Assembly (NCBI GenBank): GCA_014529385.2
Contig: CM043962.1
Coordinates: forward strand, 124,108,470-124,172,469
Length of the DNA stretch: 64,000 bases
Direction: 5' to 3'
Origin: Adiantum capillus-veneris
Lineage: Eukaryota; Streptophyta; Polypodiopsida; Polypodiales; Pteridaceae
Shown here: positions 1 through 11,979 of the stretch, piece after piece
Numbering within the stretch: the first letter of the stretch is position 1
Layout of the letters: each line of letters begins with the position of its first letter
Translations under genes and position numbers: made by a program
Notes under the pieces: model-generated
Told to the model about the DNA's origin: nothing
The model's database searches: none
What the model saw: the letters and a program-made list of their open reading frames with translations, nothing else

Positions 1-1437
1 TCGAGGCGGGAACTAAAGACAAGGACTAGCTATCCCCAAACAAATTGCCGTGCTTTCGGGTGATCCAACCATTTTTTTCGCCTAGACTGCAGATCTTGCA
101 GCACCGCAAAGCTATTCAACCGCTCTTCGTCTAGTTCGTGCAAAACATCCAAACGATAAATCACAGAATCCTCCGGAAGAAGTCAATCCGCAATCAACAT
201 CTGCAGACTCAGAATCACATGCTCCACCGGGGTGATTGCCTCCATGCCAAATGCCAACTTAAAAGGAGTCAATCTTGTTGCCACTTTATAAGCTGTCCGA
301 TAGGCCCATAAGACGGAAGGAAGTTTCACATCCCAATCTGTTCGATGCATATTCACTAACTTTGTTAAAATCTGAATCAATTGCTTATTAGTTGATTCTG
401 CTTGCCCATTCGCCTGAGGATAATAAGGAGAATATTTCCTGTGCAATACAAAATAAAACCGTAGCATTCTCTCCATCACCTTATTCAGAAAATGACTTCC
501 CCTGTCACTAACCAGCTCAATAGGGCAGCCATATGTAGAAAATATATCCTTATATAAGCATCCAACCCACAGAAACTGCAGTATTATCTCTCAAAGGCCA
601 TGCCTCCACCCATTTGGTGGCGTAATTCGTGGCTGTCAAAATATACTTATTACCTGTGTGAGCTGCAACTGGTTTAAAAGGTCCAACAAAATCCAAACCC
701 CACTTTTGAAAAGGCTCCAAGGGCAAAACCGACTGAAAAGGCATTCTGGATCGTTTCGTAGGTTTCCCTAACCGCTGACACACATCACACTGTTGCACAT
801 AATTTCTCGCATCCTGAAACAATGTGGGCCATGATAATCCTGATTGGAGAACCTTTCGAGCTGTGATTAATGCTGCAAAGTGACCTCCCGTAATACCGGT
901 ATGGACTTCCTCCAGTACTGCTTCTTGCTCCTGTGGTAGCACACATCTGAGTAATACATCCGCCATCGTATGATAATAGAGCTTCCCCATAATAATCTCA
1001 AAATTCCTGCTTCTGATAGCCATACGTTTCCTTTGATGGCTGGACAAGAAGGAAGGCATTTCACCGCTGTCGAGAAAATGAAACATCTCCTCATACCATG
1101 TCCATGGGATGCTAGGGATGACCCTTGCCTGTTGCGGAACTGCTATATCCTCTGCAACTACTCCTGTTAGAAACAGAGACGCATCCAGAAATTCATCAGC
1201 TACCCCTGTCGGCGGCTCACCAGAATCTAACCTGGATAGGTAGTCAGCCACCGCATGCTGAGCCCCTGGCTGATGTATGACCTCAAAGTCAAATTCCTGC
1301 AGCAAAAGCACCCATCTGGCCAATCTTCTCGTCAAATTCTGTTGCCTTACCAAGTATAAAAGAGTCGAATGGTCCACATGGAAGAAAAAGCGTCGGCCCA
1401 ACAGATAGTACCAGAATTTCTTCACTGAATAAATCAT
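1..1437 (-). pseudogene. Ty3/gypsy integrase with end of RNase H (element 1)
   Basis: The open stretch 1437-550 starts in the RNase H C-terminus ([22 protein letters not shown]). It runs into the integrase HHCC zinc domain (HTGITGGHF then CDVCQRLGK) and the start of the catalytic core ([10 protein letters not shown], first catalytic Asp). A one-base frameshift near 565 interrupts the core. In the shifted frame the second Asp motif (LVSDRGSHF) follows, and at 183-479 the catalytic Glu region (YYPQANGQAESTN) and the typical WAYRTAYK / LTPFKLAFG motifs. Positions 1-182 stay open and encode an integrase C-terminal region (LPEDSVIYRLDVLHE). All three DDE residues survive, but the frameshift makes it inactive. 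Confidence 0.88.
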
Positions 1438-2634
1438 TCCTAAACATTCCCGTTCGATTACTGAATAATTTCTTTCTACGGATGATAATCGTCTACTAGC
1501 ATAATAGACAGGTCGAAACCATCATTGACTTTGTTCATGCATCAACACATTGCCAATAGCTCAATCTGAAGCATCCACAAACACATGAAAATCTTGACCC
1601 CAATTCGGAGCAAGCATAATCGGAGCTTTGGATAGCTGAAGTTTTAATCTCCGAAAAGCCAAGTCACATTCCTATGTCCATTCAAAATCTATAGCATGCT
1701 CTGTCTGAGTAATCGGGATTGCCAAATGTGCGACAAACCGCAAATGCCTCCCATGCCAACGGGCTTGACCCAGGAAAATCTGACACTGTTTCTGGTTTTG
1801 CAGTGGAGGTGCTTCCATAATTGCGGCAATTTTATCCGGATCCATGGAAATATCATCTTCAGAAATTATATGCCCCAATAGCCTGCCACTGCGAACAGCA
1901 AATGCACACTTTAAAGGATTCAAACTGAACTTTACCTCTCTGCATTTCATAAAGCATAAGCGTAATTGCTTCAAATGCTCCAATTGCGCTCCAAAAACAC
2001 TGAGATCATCCAGAAAAACTCTCATAAAATCCGTCAAATAAGGACCAAAAATTTGAAACATATCCCTTTGAAAAGTTGAAGGCGTATTCCGCAATCCGAA
2101 CCACATCACTGTGCAGGCAAACACACCCCATGCGGTAATAAAAGCTGTTTTTGGCTGATCTCGCAATGCCATTCGGATTTTGTTATATCCACTAAACCCA
2201 TCCAAAAAAGTATACATCTCATGTCCTGCTACATCATCCAAAATGGAATCCAAGAATGGAAGAGGAAAAGGATCTGGAACAGTAGCCGCATTCAATTTCC
2301 GATAATCCACACAAATGAGGATTTGCTTGTTTTTCTTTGGTACAACCACAATTGGAGAAATCCACTCCGGATTATCAATAGGGGTAATAAAACCCACTTA
2401 CAGAAGACAATCAATTTCCATCTTAACTTGCTTTGCCACATTCGGATTCATCCTATATGAGTGCTGCTTCACTGGCACCGCATCCGGTTTCAGATTTATC
2501 GTATGCTGATAAAACTTAGGATCCAATCCCTGCATAACCCCTTATTCCCATGCGAAAACATCCTTAAATTTTGTCAGTAACTTGATCAAATCATCTCAAA
2601 AATTTGCCTCAAGCTGCTTATTAATGTATATGGG
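1438..2634 (-). pseudogene. Ty3/gypsy reverse transcriptase and RNase H (element 1)
   Basis: 2397-1672 encodes the RT palm and fingers: WISPIVVVPKK, ICVDYRKLNAAT, TFLDGFSGYNKI (catalytic Asp), and VFLDDLSVFG, the YxDD-box variant, followed by the thumb-like LLGHIISEDD. A stop just before 2397 and one at about 1670 interrupt the frame. Beyond these, in the same frame, RNase H can be followed (HVFVDASD, then a stop, then [18 protein letters not shown]) up to the segment that opens at 1437. All visible breaks here are single-codon stops rather than frameshifts. The upstream part (2398-2634) is the protease-RT linker and is also interrupted. Confidence 0.87.
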
Positions 2635-3735
2635 CTATGACTCCGCTTGCTCCCCAAGAAAGACCTTCTCTAATTCATCTTCTTTAACCCTTGTAATTTT
2701 TTCCATTTGCGCCTCAAACGCACGTTCTTGCTGAATAGCGTCCTCCAATGATTCAGGACATGGAAGCACCTGGTGTTGCTCCCCTATTCCTGCTGGAGTT
2801 CCTGAAACCCCCACCGAGTTTCCTTTTGAAACCAGAGAAATATCCGCAAGATATAAAGAGACCAAATCCGGATTAGCTTTCAGAAATTTCTCCTCTTCAT
2901 CCTCTTCTAATCCTTCCACCATATTTGCTGTTTCTGCTATCACCGGCCATGCTGCCTGAACTGGTTGTCTGCATGTTCTCAACATCACCCGCACTTTCCT
3001 TTTACCCTTCTTTACTGTAAGTGTATTTGCTTCCCAATTATGCTTTACCCTCGCCTGTCGTAACTAGGGTCTCCCCAAGATAATGTGATAATCCTGGTTA
3101 TGATCTTCAATATTCAAGACTACTAAGGAAACATCAAAGGATAAGCCCGCCATATCCAAGACAATGCCCCGAAGTAAACCCACTGGTTTCACTCTTCTTT
3201 GATCTGCCATGCGGACTACAAAGGGTGCAGGCTCCCAATCACTGAGGCCAAAACGCTCACAAGCTGCTTGAGTAATAATGTTTACTCCTGCTCCTCCATC
3301 CAATAGTACCTTGTCAATATATGTTCCATGGTATCTAACTGAAAGCTTCGGAATGTGGGTATCTGTGATTCTATTTGTTGGCAATGGGGCTGAATCATCC
3401 TCCTCGCTTTCAACTTTCCCAATGGCGACTTCCCTCAGCTCTTTGGACGTTTGTTGTAGCAATGCATTATGAAAATTAGGGACCAATTTCAGCAATGAAC
3501 CCAGAGGTACTTGTATTGGCGACATGAGGACCTCTTTCCAAACTGAATTCCAATCCTCTTCGTCTCTAATATAATCCTTATTTCTAGCTTTTCCTTCCTT
3601 TATTTCTAGGCCCACAGTCGATGGTCCTAATAACTTCACTGGTGGTACGGATTGTGGCAACCAGGACACAGTCTTTTTCCACACTTCTTCCTGAGCCGTC
3701 GAATCTGGAATCTTTACATCGGGTGTTGGAACCAC
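2635..3735 (-). pseudogene. Ty3/gypsy protease region (element 1)
   Basis: 3735-3064 contains a retropepsin-like domain. The flap-side strand and active site read KVLLDGGAGVNI, and the closing motif is YHIILGRP. The active-site triplet is D-G-G rather than the usual D-S/T-G; elements A and B show the same change. A stop at 3064 separates this from 2994-2635, an acidic linker (KANPDLVSLYLADI) in the same frame leading towards RT. Upstream is the Gag C-terminus. The protein would cleave Gag-Pol inside virus-like particles; this copy cannot be made full length. Confidence 0.82.
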
Positions 3736-3744
3736 ATTTTTACA

Positions 3745-4516
3745 TGATCATGTGATTAATGAAAACACTAGATCAGAATCCTCCAATCCTTCAATCTGAA
3801 CCATAGCCACACTAGGCTGTTTCCCTGCAGCGCGTTCCTGCTTCTTGCGATCGTATTCCATAGCTTCAGTAAACTCGGATCGCCAGTGTCCATCCCCCAA
3901 ACAGAAAAGGCATGTCTTGGGGCAATTAGGATCTCGGCCACCTCTTCCGCGACCTCGTCCTCCCCCTTGACCCCGTCCTCCTGCTTGACCTTGCAAAGGC
4001 GTCTCTGATGTATGAGCATGAGCCATCGCCACAGTAGGCTCTTGTCCCTACCCTATCTGTGGTTGTTGCCAGGTAGAAGAGTCTCCTCGACTCCGACGAC
4101 CCCGGCCATTGAAATAACATTCCACTGTATTATGAGTATTGGTCGTGCAAATCGCACACCACTTCTGATTCATTGCGCACTCCTGAGCAGCATGGCCCGG
4201 ATTCCGACATTGGGTACACCATAGTTCCTTCAGATTTTAGCCACCGCAGCGGATTCCGATGATCCGGATGAAACACCTTTCTCGTGACGCTGGGATTTTT
4301 TCCGAGGTGTCTCTTCCGATTCTTTCCCCGAATCGCTGTTGCCTGAGTCTGAGGAATCTGATACTGCGGATTCCGACTCCGAACTATCACTACCACTACC
4401 ACTATCTTGCGACTTTAGATGAGATTTCTTCCTATCTTTTTTCTTTGATTTATTTGGAGATTCCGTATCCTCTAAAGCTTCTCCTGCTACTACAGCCCTA
4501 GCAATTACATTATCCA
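3745..4516 (-). pseudogene. Gag C-terminus with three zinc knuckles (element 1)
   Basis: After a frameshift near 4516 the reading continues with a Ser/Asp/Lys-rich linker. Three CCHC knuckles follow: CTQCRNPGHAAQEC at about 4215-4175, CAICTTNTHNTVEC at about 4160-4120, and CLFCLGDGHWRSEF at about 3935-3895. In the third the final Cys is replaced by Phe. A Gly/Arg-rich stretch lies between the second and third knuckles. The second and third knuckles are in different frames. Such knuckles bind the element RNA during packaging. Confidence 0.75.
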
Positions 4517-5311
4517 GTGGGTAGTTACCTTATCCACTGTTGCCATAGCCATTCTGAGATCCTTGTTGAGACCCCGCAAAAAATAATCATTTAGTACTTT
4601 TGCTGCCGGTCTTTGTGCCTGAGGTACCCTCTGCAAAAGCATCCGAAATTTTGCAGTGTAATCCTCCACTGGCAATGACTTCTGCCGCAGCGTTCGAAGC
4701 TTTTCCAAATGTTGAGGGACTGTCTTTTCCGTTTGAAACGTTCGTAGAAACGCTCTAGATCCGTCGACATACGTCTGAAAATGATCATCAGGGTATTCGG
4801 ACAACCATTTCGCCGCTTTTCCCGAGAGTGTAGATTCAAACATTGATTGTTGATGGAGAGGAATCACCACCCCTGGATGATTCAATCCATAATCTTTATT
4901 GAATTGGCGCAAATGTGCATCCGGGTCTTCGATCGAAAGACCTCTAAACCGACTATACTTAATCTGAGGATGAGCCATCAACCCTTGCCCAACTGTACCT
5001 CCTCCTGGAAAAAGCTGACGAGCACTAGGAGGTGGAGACAATGGAGGAGACACCCCCGGACTGCTTACCGGAGACGGTGGTGGAGCGACTTGTGTGGGTG
5101 AGGGTGAATGTACGACAAGAGGACATGGCTGACTGCGTGGAGTACGCCTCGCTCGCCACAACCGCCTACCACGAACCGGGCTTGGTGATGGAGATACAAA
5201 TTCCTCAATCTGCGGTGAAGAAAAAATAAATTTATCCGAACTGCCTCTCCTCTGACGTCTTCCTACAATTGGAACCACAAGGTCAGGCAGACCCTGTGAC
5301 CTAGTGCGCAT
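4505..5311 (-). pseudogene. Ty3/gypsy Gag N-terminus (element 1)
   Basis: A 268-codon open frame starts at an ATG on the minus strand (5311). Residues 1-110 are Ser/Pro/Arg-rich and low complexity. From about residue 118 a retrotransposon Gag domain is recognisable: SRFRGLSIEDPDAHLRQFN, GKAAKWLSEYP, SLPVEDYTAKFRMLL and FLRGLNKDLR. The frame ends by a frameshift at its 3' end; the Gag continues in another frame. Gag would form the cytoplasmic capsid. Confidence 0.85.
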
Positions 5312-5494
5312 GCATATTCATCGCAGGTCATCCATCACGCATTGTGGTTGCCAGATGTAATGGCTATTGCCCGCACAAGAGCAATAGGCATTACGGGAAT
5401 GAATACCCGCAACTACATTATATGCACATCAACACATAGAATGACGATAGAAGACAGTACACATTACACAGGCACAAAACACCGCTTGCTTCAT
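5312..5494 (-). other. 5' leader and possible LTR start of element 1
   Basis: Between the Gag ATG and the next gene there is no coding signal. On the minus strand, ATTACA followed by TCTGGCAACCACAATGCG at about 5361-5336 resembles an LTR end next to a primer-binding site starting with TGG, but I do not recognise the tRNA. 5356-5400 also has a short inverted repeat (TAATGGCTATTGC ... GCAATAGGCATTA). The far LTR boundary is not visible because the sequence merges into the neighbouring exon near 5495. Confidence 0.35.
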
Positions 5495-6157
5495 TCATGT
5501 GTGATCCAGACACAGAGTTACAACAGTAGATGCCATGAAACCAGTTTCTTTCATAAGGAAATCTTGAATACCCTCAATGGAAGAAGAAGATCCAGTGTCT
5601 TTGATCAAGGGCTCAACATTCTCAAATGTGAGCTGCCTAATAGGCCAGCTTACCAAATTCAAACTTGAAATATCACTTTGATGTGGATGCATCGACCCTT
5701 CCACAATGATACCCAAGCTACTATCACCTAGTTCAGTACAGTTTATAGCCTCATATGGGTGGACCAACAATACCACTCCATTACCAAGTTTTGTAGATCT
5801 ATTGTCAGCCCAAAGGATGACTCTTTTCTCTTTCCAACTCGCTCTATCTATCAAGCCATCTTCTTGACCAACAAGAAAATCCTCATCTATTGTGTGAGAT
5901 TTTCCTCTGTCCATAACAATATTATGCAATGGCCATTTGATGATGTTTCCAACTGCTTGAGATATGGTTCTTGCATCCATTGTGACGAATGGAATCAAGA
6001 AGTTGTCATCAAAACTTGCTAGTACATGTATCACCACACATGTTGTGCCAATCAATTGAAAACCACAACGTTGAGATGCATCAGTGGAATGAATAACCCC
6101 ATGAGCTTTCCTTGTGGAACCATCAACAAGAAACACTGAATCACCTTGTTTTGGACC
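5495..6157 (-). pseudogene. TNP1/En-Spm-like transposon protein exon
   Basis: About 220 codons are open on the minus strand, beginning right after a good 3' splice site (AAAAATTGTAG then GG) at 6157. Residues 10-75 look like the TNP1/En-Spm-type domain of plant CACTA elements: VFLVDGSTRKAHGVIHSTD, then a hydrophobic strand, and AVGNIIKWPLHNIVMD, which matches the family's ...IGxxVAWP... end. A second, weaker copy of the same strand pattern may follow (RVILWADNRSTKLGNG ... LVSWPIRQLTFE). No upstream exon was identified. Family assignment rests on motif memory, so it could be another transposon-associated domain. Confidence 0.5.
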
Positions 6158-7700
6158 CTACAATTTTTGAGAAAATAAAGAGATATTAGTAAAATTGTAT
6201 GTCTGAACATATAACTCAAAATTTAATGTATTCCCAAGATACACTCACAATTTTGGCAAAAGCTTGCATCCCATTAAATTAAGAAAATCTACACTGAGTC
6301 AATCCATGGAGGATGGTAGGAGGCTTGAGCCTGTATGTACATCCAAGTGCTAGAAATCTAAAGCTGACAAGAGTTGCAAGATAGGGACTATGTTACATTG
6401 CAGAGGCACCCATGGAATTTGATAGGAGGATGGAGCCTTTATGCACATCCAAGTGGTAGAAATATATAGCTCACAAGAGTTACAAGATGGATCTCAAGTT
6501 ATATTGAATCAACCCATTGGGGATGGTAGGAGGCTCAAGCTCAAGTTTGAGCCTAAATGTACATGTAAGTGCTAGAAATCTAAAGCTAAAAATAGGTCCA
6601 AGATGGTGCCTAAGTTACAATGCCGGTGCATAGATGGAGCCTAAATGTAGGTCAGTGCTAGAAATCTATAGCTTAAAATAGTTGCAAGATGGATCTCGAG
6701 CTATATTGAGTCAACCCACGCAAGACGGTAGGAGGCTCAAGCTCAAGTTTGATCCTAGATGTACATCTAAGTGTTCTAAATACCTATATAAAAAGAGTTT
6801 CACAAAGCCAAAGTTTCATAGAGGCAAGCATGGAATTTTGTAGGTGGCTCGATCTCAAGTTTGAGCCTAAATGTACATCCAAGTGTTAGAAATCTATACT
6901 TGTCACATGAGTTGCAAGATGGAGCTCAAGTTACATGGAGGCACCCATGGAATTTGGTAGAAGGCTCAAACTCAAGTTTGAGCGTAGATGCACATTCAAG
7001 TGTTAGAAATCTACGAGCAACAAGAGGTGTGAGAAAAAACCCAAGCTATGTTGAAGTAGCCTTGAATTTGGAAGGAGACTCAAATTGAAGTTTGAGCTAC
7101 ATTATACATTTAAAGAGTTGTAAGGTGGAGCCAAGGTAATGATGAGCTTTACATCAACCTAAGTTTCCTTGAATGACCTATCAAAAGAGTCGGAGCTTAC
7201 AATAAGGTGAGGCTTCAAAGTAGTTGCATGGGTGGCTCAAACTTAAGTTCGAGCCTAGTTAGTCATATAGTTTTCTTTTAAGATAGGACATTAGTTCGAG
7301 TATAGATGGCCTTGGAGATTATGCTATGACAATTGAGCCTTGATGGACATTCAAAATACAATAAAGTTTTTTTCTCAGTTGTTTATGTGTAAATCGAGTC
7401 TTGGTGATTATAGTCATGGTGTTTTACGTGTTGTAGCAGGACAATTTTACATGCAAAAAGGTGCCACGAAATCGATTAAGCAAGAGGGTTGGTGGAGGCG
7501 GGTCCCTCACTCATTGATCCTAAGAGGTTTTAGCCAAAAGAAGCCAAAACTATGTCAAACTTGTGAGTATTATTTTCCCAAAACTCTCAAAAAACTAGTT
7601 CTAAACACCCCTAACTTCGTCGCATTTTTTGACCCCTTAAACGTCGTTTTTTTGAAAACTGTTCATAAACTTGTTGTGCATTAAACATGTTGTGTACCAA
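6158..7700. repeat. Palindrome-bearing dispersed repeats, left block
   Basis: No gene seen. About six degenerate copies of the palindrome (core GCTCAAACTTAAGTTTGAGC), near 6540, 6730, 6845, 6962, 7078 and 7231, lie among related sentences such as GTACATCCAAGTG and TAGAAATCTA repeated every 100-150 bp. The centre is often CTCAAG instead of CTTAAG, so this block is an older or different subfamily of the main array at 9.25-11.9 kb. Confidence 0.7.
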
Positions 7701-8093
7701 CAGGTTTTTTGAACAGGGTTTGTTCATAAAAGCGTAGAGCCGCTCTCAAGCTACAGGCTCATAAATTTTTTTTTGCAATCGGACTCCATATGTGAAAGTT
7801 ATGCTGATTTTTGTGAAAAGTTTTTTTTTTCCACTTCTTTTAACCATCATAAAAACCATTAGTTTTGGTCCACACATGTGAGTTTGATAATCTAACCTTG
7901 GTAGGGTTGGTGGGAAAAGCTGTTAAAGACTTTTTAATGCTTTTGAAACCTTCTATATTATAATAGGTTTGGATTTTTCTACAGACGGAATTCGACGATG
8001 CCGCAACAGGTGAGATTCTTTACTCCCGCATCTCCTGGCCCTCTGCGCATCTGCTCGCAACCCCACAAGTATCTTTTTCACACCTCTTTATTA

Positions 8094-8124
8094 ATTCTCT
8101 CTCTCTCTCTCTCCCTCTCTCTCT
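8094..8124. repeat. (CT)n microsatellite
   Basis: Nearly pure CT dinucleotide run, interrupted once by CCCT. Confidence 0.95.
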
Positions 8125-8259
8125 TCTACATTAAAACAGGGTTTGGATTTTTGTGCAGACTGTGAAAAAACCGACGACGACGTGACAGGTACGGTTCTTA
8201 CTTTTTCCATCTCCCTCTCCTCTATGAATCTATTTGCAATCTCAAAACGCTCTACATTA

Positions 8260-8263
<4 letters not shown>

Positions 8264-8299
<36 letters not shown>
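8264..8299. repeat. (GT)18 microsatellite
   Basis: Uninterrupted GT run on the plus strand. Confidence 0.97.
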
Positions 8300-8300
<1 letters not shown>

Positions 8301-9250
8301 ATGTCTTTCTCTTTTTGATTGCAGATGAAGATCTGATATAGCAGTGGAGTCTAGATTTGAAATTTGAATTTCAAATTCGAAAGGCTTATCTAGGTGCACC
8401 TCTTTGTCTCTCTCTCTCTTGTGTGTGTATGTGATATCTTCTTCTAATCTTTCTGTGTAATTACCCTCAGCTCCTCTTAATCACTCCCTAATCTCTTCTA
8501 ATCTCTCTGTGTAATCTCCCTTGCCTCCTCTTAATCACTCCCTCCCTTCCTCTTAATCTCTCCTAAACCTGTATCAATCAAAATTTCATTCTACTAACCA
8601 TTGTAACTTGTCTTCTGAGATTACATTCACAGGTCTGAAACTTCTACTGTCCTCTCAGATATTAGTCTTTTCCTCTCCTCTAATCTATTGTCCTTTTTCA
8701 ATTCTGAATGCATCTCAAAATTCAATCTTAAATCTCATTCTATTAGTTTCTAATCTCTATTTAATCTACTCCTAATGACTACATATACTCATTATTGTTT
8801 GCTACCGCCTCCTTGATACACCTTTGAAACTCTATCATTAAGTTAATCAAACTACAACTATGTCTAAAATCACGCTCTATAAATTGACAGTAAGTGGCTA
8901 TACTCTAATTAGAGTACTTAATCAATAAGTACTTTAATTAACTTTTTTAAAACTGTAATTAAGTAATTAATCTACTTAAAGAAAACGATAAATAACAACA
9001 CTTACTTGGTTGGGTACTGAGTGTGACATTTCCACTTGACGTAGATTCTTTGCTTTTGATATTTAGCTCGTTTTTGGTGCCTTGTTTCCTTGTTGAGAAA
9101 CTAGAACAATGAACTGATGTAGCTTTAACCTCACCTTCTAATGATCTCAAAGCACTAGCATATTCCACTCTAGTGTGGCCTCATGAGCTTATTGTGGATA
9201 TTTTAGCATGATAGCGTTGCCTCATGCAAGTGCTTGAGACTTAACCAGGG

Positions 9251-11960
9251 CCAGATCATAATAGCTCTAGGGAAAGTGGCTCAAATTTAAGTTCGAACCT
9301 CGCCTACATATGCTATTGTAGCAAGTCTAGCTTAATGGCATCCGTGTGGCTACTTAGAGGGAAAGAGGCTCGACCTTAAGTTCGAACCTTGCCTACATAT
9401 GCTAATATAGCAAGTCTACCTTGAACTTAAGTTTGAGCCTCAATCGTATATGTTACTTTAGCACTAGGATGTAAGGTTAGCCTCATGACATCTGTGTGGC
9501 TACCAATGCCAGTAGGCTCAAACTTAAGTTTGATCCTCACTTGCATATACTAGAGTGGCACCATCATGTAGGGCTTGTTGCTACCAAGGGCATACAAGAA
9601 CACCTTTAGGCTCGATCTTAAGTTCGAGCCTCAAGTGCATATTCTTTAGAACTAGGATGCAAAGCTTGCCTCCTAACATCCTTGTAGCTACCAAGGGAAA
9701 GAGCCTTGCTTGCAGTGTATCCCTACTATGCAAGGGCACAGCCTCATGACATCCTTGTGGCTATCAAGGACATGGCAAAATATCTTTAGACTCAAGATAA
9801 AGTCTGAGTATTTCATATTGTAGCGCTAGGGTGAAAGGTTAGCCTTGTGAAATCCTTATAGCTACTAAGGTCATAGAATAGCATCCTTGTGGCAAACAAT
9901 GGGAAAAATCTTGCACTTAAGTATAGACCTTGCCTACAAATGTCAGTATAGCACTACGATGCACGTATAGCTTCATGACATCCATGTGGATACCAAAGAA
10001 AAAGAAAAACACTTTGAGGCTTGAGCCTCAGCTGTATAAGCTATTGTAGCACTAGGAAGTAAGTCTAGACTCATCCTTTAGAGATACTAATTCCAAGAGG
10101 CTCCAACTTAAGTTTGATCCTCACTTGCATAGGCTAGTGTAGCACTAAAATGCAAGCCTAATGCCATCCTTGTGGCTACCATGGGTATAGAATAGCACCT
10201 TAAGTTCAAGCCTCATTTTCATATGCTAGTGTAGCACTAGGATGCAAGGCTTTCCTCGTGACATCCTTGTGTCTACTAAGGGCAAGAGGCTCAAACTTAA
10301 GTTTGAGCCTTGCCTACATATGCTAGTATAGCACTAGCATGAAAGTCTAGCTTCATGACATCCTTGTGGATACCAAGGGAACATAACACCACCTTAAGGT
10401 TCAAACTTAAGTTTAAGCCTCAATTGCATATGATATTGTAGCACTAGTGTGTAAGGCTAGCCGAGGGATATCCTTGTGGCTACTTAGGGAAAGAGGCTCG
10501 AAATTAAGTTCGAACCTCGCCTACATATGCTAGTATACCAAGTCTAACCTACATCCTTGTGGATACTTAGGGAAAGCGGCTCAAATTTAAGTTCTAACCT
10601 TGCCTACATATGCTATTCTAGGCTACCTCAATGACATCCTTGTGGCTACTTAGGGAAAGAGTCTCAAACTTAAGTTTGAACCTTGCCTACTTATGCTAGT
10701 ATAGCAAGTCTAACTTCATGACATCCTTGTGTCTACTTAGGGAAAGCGACTCAAATTTAAGTTCGAACCTTGCCTACTTATGCTATTGTAGCAAGTCTGG
10801 CTTAATGACATCCTTGTGTCTACTTAGGGAAAGAGGCTCGAGCTTAAGTTCGAACCTTGCCTACATATGCTAATATAGCAAGTCTGCCTTGAACTTAAGT
10901 TTGAGCATCAACTGTTTATGTTACTTTAGCACTAGGGTGTAAGGTTAGCCTCATGACATCTGTGTGGCTACCAATGCCAGTAGGCTCAAACTTAAGTTCG
11001 ATCCTCACTTGCATATACTAGAGTAGCACCATCATGTAGGGCTTGTTGCTACCAAGGGCATAGAAGAACACCTTTAGGCTTGATCTTAAGTTCGAGCCTC
11101 AAGTGTATATTCTTTAGCACTAGGATGCAAGGCTTGCCTCATGACATCCTTGTGACTAGCCTTATTTGCATATGCTATTGTAGAACTAGGGTGTAAGGCT
11201 AGCAGAGGGACATCCTTGTTGCTACCATAGGCAAGAGGCTCGAGCTTAAGTTCGAGCCTCACCTAGGTATGTTAGTATAGAACTATCATGAAAATCTAGA
11301 TTCACTAAGTCCTTGTAGGATTCATGCAATAATAGAAAAACAGTTAGGATTGAACTTAAGTCTAGTCTCATGGCATCCTTCTGGTTACCAATGACAAGAG
11401 GCTCAAACTTAAGTTTGATCCCCACTTGCATATTTGAGTGTAGCACTAGCATGGAAGGCTAGCTTGATGACATATTTGTGGCTATCAAGGGCATAGAATA
11501 GCACCTTTAGGCTCTATCTTAAGTTCAAGCCTCAAGTTCATCAGGGAATCAAAACTCACTTTTAGGCTCAAACTTAAGTTTGAGCTTCCTCTCCATATGC
11601 TAATGTAGCACTAGGGTGCATGCATAGCCTCATGACATCCTTCTGGCTAGAAAAATTCACTTTTAGGCTCAAACTTAAGTTTGAGCTTCCTCTCCATATG
11701 CTAATGTAGCACTAGGGTGCATGCCTAGCCTCATGACATCCTTCTAGCTAGAAAAATCATAGAGCTTCACTTTTAGGATCAAATTTAATGTAGCACTAAC
11801 TTGCAAGACTACTCTCATGACATCCTTGTGGCTAGCAAGGGTACAAAACAACATCTTTTGGCTTAAACTTAAGTTCGAGCCTCGCCTACACATGCTAGTG
11901 TTTTTTTTTAAATGTACTATTTAACCTTAACATATGCTCCTTGTTTAGATTCTAATATTT
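9251..11960. repeat. Main palindrome array (about 25 copies)
   Basis: A tandem-like unit of roughly 90-160 bp recurs. Each unit contains the palindrome with core GCTCAAACTTAAGTTTGAGC, then a variant of CATATGCTAGTGTAGCACTA, then CATGACATCCTTGTGGCTAC. Perfect 20-nt cores occur at 10289-10308, 11566-11585 and 11667-11686; the last two lie in a near-exact duplication of about 100 bp. Other copies differ at a few positions, commonly the G/A exchange that turns CAAAC into CGAAC, with the CTTAAG centre mostly kept. If the gene starting at 11980 has an upstream exon, the array lies inside its first intron. Confidence 0.9.
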
Positions 11961-11979
11961 TTCTTTTTGGTTGTTTCAG

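Larger units (their letters stand above)
1..5355 (-). mobile_element. Decayed Ty3/gypsy LTR retrotransposon (element 1), truncated by window edge
   Basis: Read on the minus strand, the domains follow the Ty3/gypsy order: Gag, zinc knuckles, protease, reverse transcriptase, RNase H, integrase. The integrase C-terminus runs off position 1, so the 3' LTR is outside the window. Only one RNase H is present, unlike elements A and B further right, so this is another lineage. Gag, protease and RT fragments lie mostly in one frame and are broken by scattered stops and at least three frameshifts (near 4516, between about 4130 and 4030, and near 565). The 5' boundary is set at a TG dinucleotide on the plus strand at 5356, where a short 5' LTR may begin. 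Confidence 0.85.
7701..9250. other. Non-coding, pyrimidine-rich stretch with microsatellites
   Basis: No gene recognised. The plus strand is CT-rich (8040-8800). Two related segments at about 7965-8065 and 8139-8246 each carry a short AG..GT-bounded piece (CAG-ACGGAATTCGACG... and CAG-ACTGTGAAAAAACC...), which look like duplicated mini-exons. They could belong to the 5' part of the gene that continues at 11980, but nothing proves it. Confidence 0.4.

Noticed and set aside
9251-11960. CRISPR-like array
   Set aside because: Units are palindromic but spacers are themselves repetitive and units diverged; the context is a plant genome with introns and LTR elements.
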